The notes under the pieces are model-generated. The model saw nothing but the letters and a program-made list of their open reading frames with translations, had not been told where the DNA came from and did not search any database. Positions 1 through 5,774 of a DNA stretch of 34,392 nucleotides are shown piece after piece. This DNA is from Selenomonadaceae bacterium (lineage in GTDB: Bacteria; Bacillota; Negativicutes; Selenomonadales; Selenomonadaceae), in the NCBI GenBank assembly GCA_017635875.1, contig JAGBKP010000039.1, forward strand, positions 1 through 34,392, given 5' to 3'. Made by a program: the position numbers and the translations under genes. Position 1 is the stretch's first letter, and each line of letters opens with the position of its first letter.

Positions 1-185
1 AGAAAAGAGAAAAAGAAAGTAACAAAGAAAAAGAGAAAAGAAAAAACTTTATCAGCTTAAAATATGACTTTAAACATTACGCTTTTATATTTTTATATTA
101 AAGTTCTTTTTCTTTCTTTTGGTACTTTTCTTTCTTTTTCTTTCAAGAAAAAGAAAGAAAAGTACGGTTTTTATAGGTTGCCTAC
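1..185. repeat. Composite polypyrimidine/polypurine palindrome element (partial at window edge)
   Basis: Positions 1-45 are the purine half of one palindrome plus the linker TAACAAAGAAAAAGAG. An AT-rich spacer starting ACTTTATCAG follows. A second palindrome has perfect 21-bp arms at 122-142 and 145-165, beginning and ending GTAC. The element ends in the terminal motif GGTTTTTATAGGTTGCC (166-182). The same two-palindrome architecture recurs at 25770-25972 and 30672-30913, and inverted at 4828-5013. Open reading frames across it are low-complexity (F, L, S, K) and not credible genes. Confidence 0.85.
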
Positions 186-187
186 AC

Positions 188-225
188 AAAAAACGAGACG
201 CGAACAGTATCGCGTCTCGTTTTTA
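188..225 (-). terminator. Rho-independent terminator of the XRE gene
   Basis: Perfect arms 189-203 and 210-224 (core ACGAGACGCGA and TCGCGTCTCGT) enclose a 6-nt loop. On the minus strand a T run follows. It starts just past the stop codon of the regulator at 223. The flanking A and T runs make it symmetric, so it may work in both directions. Confidence 0.85.
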
Positions 226-453
226 TTTATCTTCTTTCACAAATTCAATTTTCACGGTTCTTCCGAGTCCTTTGGCGACTCGCTCTATAAAGTCAAGAGA
301 CGGGTTGCTGTGACCCCGTTCAAGACGGCTGACGTTGCTCTGTTGGATACCTATTCTTTCCGCAAGTTCCGCTTGCGTCATATTCTCTTCCTGCCTTACC
401 CGCACAATTTCTTTGACCAACCAATTTCGCAAATTTAAATTGCTCTGTTTCAT
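223..453 (-). CDS. Small XRE-family helix-turn-helix regulator
   Basis: A 76-residue protein consisting almost entirely of a Cro/C1-type HTH domain. Residues 26-60 carry the typical pattern MTQAELAERIGIQQSNVSRLE followed by NPSL, matching the HTH_3 family: recognition helix around QQSNVSRLERG, then the fourth helix. Such proteins bind operator DNA as dimers and are often antitoxins of HigA type. Here no toxin gene is adjacent, so it is an orphan in this window. The start is ATG with an AAAGGA Shine-Dalgarno sequence about 8 nt upstream. It is transcribed divergently from the NSS transporter at 681 and could regulate it or itself; that is inference from position only. It is followed by a strong terminator. 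Confidence 0.85.
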   Translation of the reverse strand: MKQSNLNLRNWLVKEIVRVRQEENMTQAELAERIGIQQSNVSRLERGHSNPSLDFIERVAKGLGRTVKIEFVKEDK

Positions 454-530
454 ATCCGCATTCCTTTCTTTAAGAAAATATCAACCACTCCATTTTAATC
501 GGTATTTCCTCAATTTTTTATTATACGGCA

Positions 531-560
531 ATTATACCTCAAAAAAATAAAAAATGCAAA
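531..560 (-). promoter_or_regulatory. Probable sigma-70 promoter for the XRE gene
   Basis: Minus strand: -35 TTTGCA (555-560), 18-nt spacer, -10 TATAAT (531-536). A second TATAAT-like box lies about 11 nt further downstream. The leader to the ATG at 453 is about 70 nt. The gap 454-680 otherwise holds only AT-rich sequence and the divergent promoter for the transporter. Confidence 0.5.
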
Positions 561-608
561 TGTTTATATGAAAATTTTACAAATTTTTTTCAAAAAACGG
601 CATCGAAT

Positions 609-637
609 TTGACAATACAAGAATTTTAATATATAAT
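609..637 (+). promoter_or_regulatory. Consensus sigma-70 promoter for the NSS transporter
   Basis: Perfect -35 TTGACA (609-614) and perfect -10 TATAAT (632-637) with a 17-nt spacer, followed by an AAGGAG Shine-Dalgarno sequence before the ATG at 681. This is the strongest promoter match in the window. Confidence 0.9.
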
Positions 638-680
638 GTGAAAGTTTTGATTCTACTTTATATGAAAAGGAGATGAAAGT

Positions 681-2078
681 ATGCGAGAAGATGAAAGAAG
701 TTCATTTTCCGGTTCGATAGGCTTTGTGCTTGCGGCTGCGGGTTCTGCCGTCGGACTTGGCAATATTTGGCGATTTCCTTATTTAGCCGCTAAAAACGAC
801 GGCGGACTTTTTATCGCCATTTACATAGTGCTGGCTTTAACCTTTGGTTTTGCGCTTCTCATGACAGAAATTGCCATAGGGCGTATGACTAAAAGCAGTC
901 CCCTTAAAGCGTACGGCGTGTTAAACCCGAACTGGAAATGGATAGGATTTTTCGCTACCCTTGTTCCGTTTATGATTTTCCCATATTACTGCGCTATCGG
1001 CGGTTGGGTCACGAAATATTCGCTTGCATACCTGACGGGCGTTGGCGAAGGCGTGGCGGCGGACGGCTTTTTCGGAGGATTTATCACTTCAACCACGGAG
1101 CCTATCGCGCTTATGGCGGTATTCCTTTTGATATCGTCTCTTGCTATAGTTTCGGGAGTCAATAAAGGTATCGAAAAAGTGTCGAAAGTGCTTATGCCGA
1201 TACTCCTTTTACTCGTTATCGGCATATCCCTCTTTGCGCTTACCATAAGTTACACGGATCCTTCCGGCGTGACCCGTACGGGTACCGAAGGACTAATGGT
1301 CTATATGGTGCCGAATTTATCTAATCTTACGCTTTCGCATTTTATGGGAGTGCTGCTTGACGCTATGGGGCAGCTTTTCTTCTCAATCAGCGTCGCTATG
1401 GGTATTATGGTCGCTTACGGCTCGTACTTTAAAGACAGCGGCAACGTTTCAAAAAGCGTCTTAAACATCGAATTTTTCGACTGGCTTGTTGCGTTTTTGG
1501 CGGGTATTATGATAATTCTTCCCCTATACGTGTTTATGGGTAGAGAAGGTATGCACGCGTCGGGTCCGTCGCTTGTGTTCGTCACGATGCCGAAAATATT
1601 TATTGAAATGGGAAGCATAGGAAGTTTGGTGGGCGTAGCCTTCTTTATAATGGTATTTTTCGCCGCGCTCACGAGCAACATTTCAATACTTGAAGCGATA
1701 GTTTCTTCCCTTATGGAACATTTCAACATAAGCCGCAAGACGGCGACTTTGGCGGAAACCGTAATCGCCTTAATTCTGGGCGGTATCGTTTGCCTTGGGT
1801 ACAACGTATTTTACTTTGAGGCGAAACTTCCCACAGGCTCGGTCGGGCAGATTTTAGATATTATGGACTTTATCAGCAACAACTTGCTGATGCCTATAGT
1901 AGCCATTTCCACCTGCTTACTCATAGGCTGGGTGGTAGGCCCCGACAAGATTATAGCGGAAGCCACGAAGAACGGCGAAAAATTCTACGGCAGAGCGCTT
2001 TACGTATTCCTCATAAAATACTGCGCCCCCGTGCTTTTAACCATACTTTTGCTCCGTTCCATCGGGATATTGCATTAA
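681..2078 (+). CDS. Sodium-dependent transporter, NSS/SNF family
   Basis: A 465-residue polytopic inner-membrane protein of the neurotransmitter:sodium symporter family, which imports amino acids or related amines with Na+. The N-terminal region (residues 8-45) is the family signature: a first helix containing AAGSAVGLGNIWRFPY, with the unwound glycine segment that binds substrate and Na+. GGLF and the second helix ending ...TEIAIGRMTKSSP follow. About 11 hydrophobic segments are visible. The length fits the shorter bacterial 11-TM branch (MhsT/Tyt1 type) rather than 12-TM LeuT-like members. The substrate cannot be read from sequence. The gene stands alone between its own strong promoter and a terminator. 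The start is well supported by AAAAGGAG 8 nt upstream. Confidence 0.93.
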   Translation: MREDERSSFSGSIGFVLAAAGSAVGLGNIWRFPYLAAKNDGGLFIAIYIVLALTFGFALLMTEIAIGRMTKSSPLKAYGVLNPNWKWIGFFATLVPFMIFPYYCAIGGWVTKYSLAYLTGVGEGVAADGFFGGFITSTTEPIALMAVFLLISSLAIVSGVNKGIEKVSKVLMPILLLLVIGISLFALTISYTDPSGVTRTGTEGLMVYMVPNLSNLTLSHFMGVLLDAMGQLFFSISVAMGIMVAYGSYFKDSGNVSKSVLNIEFFDWLVAFLAGIMIILPLYVFMGREGMHASGPSLVFVTMPKIFIEMGSIGSLVGVAFFIMVFFAALTSNISILEAIVSSLMEHFNISRKTATLAETVIALILGGIVCLGYNVFYFEAKLPTGSVGQILDIMDFISNNLLMPIVAISTCLLIGWVVGPDKIIAEATKNGEKFYGRALYVFLIKYCAPVLLTILLLRSIGILH

Positions 2079-2084
2079 ATTTTT

Positions 2085-2131
2085 AAAAACTTTACTAAAA
2101 ACTGTTGATCGGTTTTTAGTAAAGTTTTTTT
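2085..2131 (+). terminator. Terminator after the NSS transporter
   Basis: Perfect 18-bp arms, AAAAACTTTACTAAAAAC (2085-2102) and its complement (2112-2129), then a T-rich run. It is AT-rich for a terminator. It shares ACTTTACTAAA with the AT-rich core of the dispersed composite repeats (for example 5513-5530), so it may derive from that core. From 2132 to about 2297 I see only AT-rich sequence with no gene. Confidence 0.7.
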
Positions 2132-2297
2132 ATTTTGTAATAAAAAAGGCTGCTTATGCAAAGGAAAGAGAATTATATCGGTAAAAAGAAAAATAATAAA
2201 TATAGAAGGATATAACGATAAAATTTAGAATCTAAAAAAGAATTTTAATATAAAAAATAAAAAATGTAATACTTTATCCTGCATTTTAATTATAATA

Positions 2298-2375
2298 AAG
2301 TTTTCTTTTCTCTCTTTCTTTTTCAAAAGAAAGAGAGAAAAGAAAAAAGTAAATAATTAGTTTTTAGAGATGCCC
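2298..2375. repeat. Polypyrimidine/polypurine palindrome element
   Basis: Perfect 22-bp arms at 2301-2322 and 2325-2346 around a 2-nt centre, then GTAAATAATTAG and the terminal motif GTTTTTAGAGATGCCC (2360-2375). The right end lies 6 nt from the stop codon of the convergent gene at 2382. The right part matches that of the element at 23093-23201 closely. Confidence 0.85.
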
Positions 2376-2381
2376 TTACAA

Positions 2382-3329
2382 TTATATTTTAACAATATCC
2401 CTTTCGACGGATTTTATCTTAATTCCCTTGCTTTCCAAAAGCTCCGCCAAATCCGTCGCGTTTCCTATATAGTTTAAGTCAAATTCGGCTGCCATGCCGT
2501 TTGCTCGCCTGAGGTAAACGCCGGTAACGCCTTGAAGTTCGTTCAAAAAATTCTGCATAGACGTTACGCTTTGTTTTGGATTCGTTATTATAACGGTTAC
2601 GTGATTTTCGGGATTAGTCGCAAGTTCAAGAGTTTTTAAATCAATTTTATCCAAAAGTTTTTTTACGGCGCGTTTTATTGCGTGATTACGCCCCGCAGTT
2701 CCCGCGCCCATCGCGCTTTCGCTTCCCGCAAACAATACTTCTTTCGTCTTATTGCTTAAAATTTTCGCGTTTATTACAAAATTTGCTCCAACGGCTCCGG
2801 TTTTATTCTCGTTAATATTTACCGTAACGACAAAATCCGCGTTTGCTTTATCTTTTATAATCCTAGAAAATCCAATATCTTTAAATCCATCTATAAACGC
2901 ATTCTCGACGGTTTCTAAATACACATTTGAGACGTTTGCCAAGCTAATGGCAATTCTTGGATCGCTCAGCCCGAAACGCACTTTTGCCCGCTTTTCTTTG
3001 TCGCTTAAAATAATATTTGTAACGTCGTCTCGTACGTCCGCCTTGATAGTAACGCGATATATGCCGTTTTCCTTCGTCTTTTCGACGATTTCATACTTCG
3101 TAATATAACCTTCGCTATGGGAATTTATGCGGTCTTTTATTACAGCATAATTTTCCGTAACGGTACTGGACTCTATATACGCGCCAAGCGCAGATTCCAC
3201 CGCAAGGCGCATAGCGTCCTTTAAAGCGGTTTTTTCGCTACCGCCCATACCCGTGACCGTCACGGTTTTTGCAAAAACGGAAAGCGGCATCAACAAGCAT
3301 ATAAATAAAAACATTAAGATTTTTTTCAT
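2382..3329 (-). CDS. Secreted protein with FlgT N-terminal-like domain
   Basis: A 315-residue protein with a clear Sec signal peptide (MKKILMFLFICLLMPLSVFA, cleavage before KTVTV). After it comes a pattern of FlgT N-terminal/LPP20-like envelope proteins: a VTVTGMGG strand, a long helix (EKTALKDAMRLAVESALGAY), then SHSEGYITKYEIVEKTKENGIYRVTIKADV. That region resembles the first domain of flagellar assembly protein FlgT, but no flagellar gene is nearby and the remainder (residues 130-315) is not one I recognise. It is probably periplasmic. I chose the ATG at 3329 because AGGA lies 8 nt upstream and the signal peptide begins there; an upstream ATG at 3419 would add 30 hydrophobic residues and lacks support. 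It is transcribed divergently from thiD. Confidence 0.75.
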   Translation of the reverse strand: MKKILMFLFICLLMPLSVFAKTVTVTGMGGSEKTALKDAMRLAVESALGAYIESSTVTENYAVIKDRINSHSEGYITKYEIVEKTKENGIYRVTIKADVRDDVTNIILSDKEKRAKVRFGLSDPRIAISLANVSNVYLETVENAFIDGFKDIGFSRIIKDKANADFVVTVNINENKTGAVGANFVINAKILSNKTKEVLFAGSESAMGAGTAGRNHAIKRAVKKLLDKIDLKTLELATNPENHVTVIITNPKQSVTSMQNFLNELQGVTGVYLRRANGMAAEFDLNYIGNATDLAELLESKGIKIKSVERDIVKI

Positions 3330-3345
3330 AAAATAGTCCTTTGTG

Positions 3346-3374
3346 TAGAAAAAAGAATAATTCTGTTGTATAAT
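3346..3374 (+). promoter_or_regulatory. Candidate promoter for thiD
   Basis: -10 TATAAT (3369-3374), perfect; -35 TAGAAA (3346-3351), weak; 17-nt spacer. If used, transcription starts near 3381 and the GC-rich hairpin element 3400-3466 lies wholly inside the thiD 5' leader. Confidence 0.5.
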
Positions 3375-3399
3375 CAAAATTAAAAATTTCAAGATAAAA

Positions 3400-3466
3400 A
3401 TGGGGGTCAAGGGGGACAAGTTCCCCTTGCGGGGGTACGGGGGCAGAGCCCCTGTGTTATAAGGAG
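3400..3466 (+). repeat. GC-rich double-hairpin leader element ending in the thiD Shine-Dalgarno sequence
   Basis: The element begins TGGGGGTCAAGGGGGAC. Hairpin 1 pairs CAAGGGG (3408-3414) with CCCCTTG (3423-3429). Hairpin 2 pairs GGGGC (3440-3444) with GCCCC (3448-3452) around an AGA loop. TGTGTTATAAGGAG then provides the ribosome binding site. The same element, interrupted by a 40-nt hairpin module, precedes thiC (21666-21783). An inverted copy without the Shine-Dalgarno end lies at 20099-20183. It carries no TPP-riboswitch consensus (no CTGAGA box). Confidence 0.8.
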
Positions 3467-3473
3467 TGATATT

Positions 3474-4265
3474 ATGTATACGGTACTTACGATAGCCGGA
3501 AGCGACTCATCGGGCGGCGCGGGTATTCAAGCGGATTTAAAGACCATCGCCGCGCTTGGCGCGTTCGGAATGAGCGCGATAACAGCTTTAACGGCGCAAA
3601 ACACCATGGGCGTTACGGGAATTTCAGAGGTAGAGCCTGAATTTTTAAGAAAACAAATCAGCGCGGTGTTTGAAGATATTCGTCCCGACGCGGTCAAAAT
3701 CGGTATGGTGCCAAATGCGGAACAAGTAGCGGTTATAGCAAGCGAATTAAAAAAATATAGCGCAAAACATATCGTGGTAGACCCCGTAATGGTGGCCACT
3801 TCCGGCAGTCGGTTGACGAAAACGGACGCGGTAAGAGCGATGACGGAAGAACTTTTCCCATTAGCCGAAATAATAACGCCGAATTTGTCGGAGCTTTCCG
3901 CGCTTGTTGACTGGGACATAAAAACCACCGACGAGATGGCAGACGCCGCCGAAAGAATTGCAAAGCGTTACAGCACAACTGTCCTCGCCAAAGGCGGGCA
4001 TCTTAAAGACGACGCCGTAGACATTTTAGCTTTTCCAAAAGGCGCGCTTTACGCCCTGAAATCAAAGCGAATAGACAATTTGAACACGCACGGCACGGGC
4101 TGCACCCTTTCAAGCGCGATAGCGACAAACCTTGCCAAAGGAATAACTTTAAAAGAATCCGTTAAACAAGCCAAAGAATACGTGCGCGGCGCAATAGCCG
4201 CCAAACTAAACCTAGGCAAAGGCAGAGGTCCCCTTAATCATATGTATCATTTTTATAAGGGTTAA
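3474..4265 (+). CDS. thiD: Hydroxymethylpyrimidine/phosphomethylpyrimidine kinase
   Basis: A 263-residue cytosolic kinase that phosphorylates HMP to HMP-P and then HMP-PP, the pyrimidine half of thiamine. It belongs to the ribokinase fold. Visible signatures are the N-terminal TIAGSDSSGGAGIQADLKT (substrate-binding loop), ALTAQNT, the VVDPVMVATSG strand-loop, and the C-terminal anion-hole/catalytic motif NTHGTGCTLSSAIA, whose Asp is replaced here by His-Gly-Thr-Gly-Cys as usual in ThiD. Length is normal. The start has AAGGAG 8-9 nt upstream, contributed by the GC-rich leader element. It works with ThiC encoded at 21789, whose leader is nearly the same. The stop codon (4263-4265) is directly followed by a palindromic repeat. 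Confidence 0.95.
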   Translation: MYTVLTIAGSDSSGGAGIQADLKTIAALGAFGMSAITALTAQNTMGVTGISEVEPEFLRKQISAVFEDIRPDAVKIGMVPNAEQVAVIASELKKYSAKHIVVDPVMVATSGSRLTKTDAVRAMTEELFPLAEIITPNLSELSALVDWDIKTTDEMADAAERIAKRYSTTVLAKGGHLKDDAVDILAFPKGALYALKSKRIDNLNTHGTGCTLSSAIATNLAKGITLKESVKQAKEYVRGAIAAKLNLGKGRGPLNHMYHFYKG

Positions 4266-4378
4266 AACCGTACTTTTCTTTCTCTCTTTTCTTCTTTGTT
4301 ACTTTCTTCTTTTCTCTCTTTCTTTTTCAAAAGAAAGAGAGAAAAGAAGAAAGTAAAGAACACAAAAAAGGATAAAGC
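4266..4378. repeat. Palindromic element after thiD
   Basis: It begins AACCGTACTTTTC directly after the thiD stop codon. The main palindrome has perfect 28-bp arms at 4299-4326 and 4329-4356 around a 2-nt centre. Its left part (4268-4298) is a pyrimidine-only run with no complementary partner, so it looks like a fused or half-deleted second palindrome. The Shine-Dalgarno sequence of the next gene (AAGGA) lies just downstream. Confidence 0.85.
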
Positions 4379-4381
4379 AAT

Positions 4382-4861
4382 ATGAAATGGGTTAGTCATC
4401 AAGCGGTGACAGGTGTACTTGCGTATGCGGTGACGAGTGATTTACTTTTTACTGCGGGGGCGATTTTTGGGGCGATAGCGCCGGACAAAATCGAAGGCAA
4501 GCGCGAAGGACTGTTTTCGATAGGTTGGAGAAGTCGGCATCGCGGCTGGTCGCATTGGGCAGTACTTTATGTTGCCGCATTCTTCGCCTTGTTGCAATAT
4601 TTTAATATTGAAGACGTACAAGGCGCGATATTAAACGAAAACAGCCCCGTAAGGCTGCTTTTTGCGTTTCTGTTCGGCGCGCTTTGTCATATAGCGGAAG
4701 ACGCGTTATGCGGCAAAGTGCCGACAGTTACGCCAAATATTAAATGGGGCGTAAGGCTCTTTAAAGTCGGCTCGCTCCGCGAATATGTTATTGTGATAGT
4801 TATAATTATAGCGATATATTTGTTTAAAAACCGTACTTTTCTTTCTTTCTTTTTCTTATAA
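4382..4861 (+). CDS. YdjM-like (DUF457/PF04307) membrane protein
   Basis: A 159-residue integral membrane protein resembling the LexA-regulated YdjM/DUF457 family of putative metal-dependent hydrolases. The family's conserved polar residues are visible: H7 in WVSHQAVTG, APDKIEG, the RHRGWSHW motif and GALCHIAEDALCGKVPTVTP. These histidines and aspartates within hydrophobic helices are thought to bind metal; the substrate is unknown. The last about 10 residues (NRTFLSFFFL) and the stop codon are encoded by the palindromic repeat starting at about 4828, so the native C-terminus has been replaced. AAGGA lies about 10 nt before the ATG. The gene is separated from thiD by a repeat, so it may or may not be co-transcribed. 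Confidence 0.8.
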   Translation: MKWVSHQAVTGVLAYAVTSDLLFTAGAIFGAIAPDKIEGKREGLFSIGWRSRHRGWSHWAVLYVAAFFALLQYFNIEDVQGAILNENSPVRLLFAFLFGALCHIAEDALCGKVPTVTPNIKWGVRLFKVGSLREYVIVIVIIIAIYLFKNRTFLSFFFL

Positions 4862-5013
4862 GAAAAAGAAAGAAAGAAAAGTACCAAAAGAAAGAAAAAG
4901 AATTTTACTAAAAAAATAAAAACATAATGTTTAAACTTAAATTCAATTATGTTAAAGTTTTCTTTCTCTCTTTTTTCTTCAAAAAAAAGAGAGAAAAAAG
5001 AAAGTAAGAAGTA
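4828..5013. repeat. Composite palindrome element, inverted relative to 1-185
   Basis: The first palindrome is a perfect 52-nt palindrome without loop (4833-4884, centre CTTATAAG), lying inside the 3' end of the upstream coding sequence. An AT-rich spacer follows (AAGAATTTTACTAAA to TTATGTTAAAGTTTTC). The second, imperfect palindrome spans about 4958-5007 and ends near the stop codon of the convergent gene at 5014. Confidence 0.85.
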
Positions 5014-5391
5014 CTATCTCCCCGCGCTTACGCCGTCCGCTACCAGTTTAGCTATGGCCTTGTCTGCGGCTTCTTCGGCTTCTATTGAGGCTAGTTCCTT
5101 TTTGCAGGCTTCTAATACTTCTATCGCTTTTTCCATATCTTTTGAGGACGATATATCGCTCTCGGTTAGTTTAGCGAGGGATTTTTTGCAGGTGTCCACT
5201 ATTTTTCCCTTAAAAGTCGCCCGTTTTTTCTTGCGTTTTTCAAGCGACTCTATTACTGCGGTGAGTTGCTCCATAGAGTGATACGCCGCCAAAAAATCAT
5301 ACTTCGCCTGCGCGGGTAAGGACGCGCCGCCCATATCCTTGGGAAGAGTCCCCTCTTTTATTATCTCTTGAAACCGCTCCATTACTGCCAT
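5014..5391 (-). CDS. Small helical hypothetical protein
   Basis: A 125-residue, mostly charged protein that I do not recognise. It has no signal peptide or membrane segment. Residues 40-110 are strongly helical with heptad-like spacing (MEQLTAVIESLEKRKKKR, then KDMEKAIEVLEACKKELASIEAEEAADKAIAKL), suggesting a coiled coil or helical bundle. I prefer the ATG at 5391 because GGAG sits 8 nt upstream; the ATG at 5397 would leave only 3-4 nt. It is a single gene on the minus strand: its stop abuts one repeat, and its 5' side faces another repeat in the 5392-5774 divergent region. No function is proposed. Confidence 0.65.
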   Translation of the reverse strand: MAVMERFQEIIKEGTLPKDMGGASLPAQAKYDFLAAYHSMEQLTAVIESLEKRKKKRATFKGKIVDTCKKSLAKLTESDISSSKDMEKAIEVLEACKKELASIEAEEAADKAIAKLVADGVSAGR

Positions 5392-5408
5392 TTTCATCTC
5401 TCCGTATG

Positions 5409-5600
5409 CTTTATTTCTCTACTTTCTTTTTCTTATTTCTTTTTTGCCTGTCCCGCTTGCGGGGAAAAAAAGAAAGAAGAAAAAGAAAGTAGCAAAGAAA
5501 AAGAAGAAAGAAAAAACTTTACTAAACTCTATTGATTAGTTTTTCTTGCTATTGATTTTTATTTTTTTGATTTGTCTACAGTCTGTATTATTTAATTTTT
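5409..5600. repeat. Palindrome with GC-rich insert plus AT-rich core
   Basis: Outer arms of 16 bp (5419-5434 and 5477-5492, CTACTTTC to GAAAGTAG). At the centre an inserted GC hairpin carries GCCTGTCC and pairs CCCGC with GCGGG. Then come GCAAAGAAAAAGAAG and the core ACTTTACTAAACTCTATTG, continuing with GTCTACAGTCTGTA. The core is homologous, inverted, to 10333-10410. The rest of the 5392-5774 gap (5600-5760) is AT-rich with no gene or convincing promoter. It is the one ordinary repeat not adjacent to a stop codon. Confidence 0.85.
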
Positions 5601-5774
5601 GTTATAATTTAAAAAACCGTAAATTCATTTTTTCTTTTATGAATACTTCTATACTTTTATACAAATTCCTTTTTGCGCTTGAAAATTTTCGCGGATTAGG
5701 CAGGAAATTTTCATAATTTTGTAGAATAGGACAAAAGTTTGATATATTCCCATTACGATTGAGGAAGTGACACG

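Noticed and set aside
64..550. Several plus-strand reading frames across the first repeat and the XRE gene
   Set aside because: They run antisense to a clear HTH gene and through low-complexity repeat sequence; no ribosome sites.
3400..3466. TPP riboswitch upstream of thiD (and 21666-21783 upstream of thiC)
   Set aside because: The conserved aptamer boxes (CTGAGA, ACCTGATCTGG-like) are absent; the hairpins belong to a dispersed repeat family.
4299..4356. Polypyrimidine/polypurine palindromes as ordinary rho-independent terminators
   Set aside because: Stems are AT-rich and followed by purines rather than a T run. Genuine terminators with GC stems and T runs are present separately (for example 7976-8002, 23880-23920).
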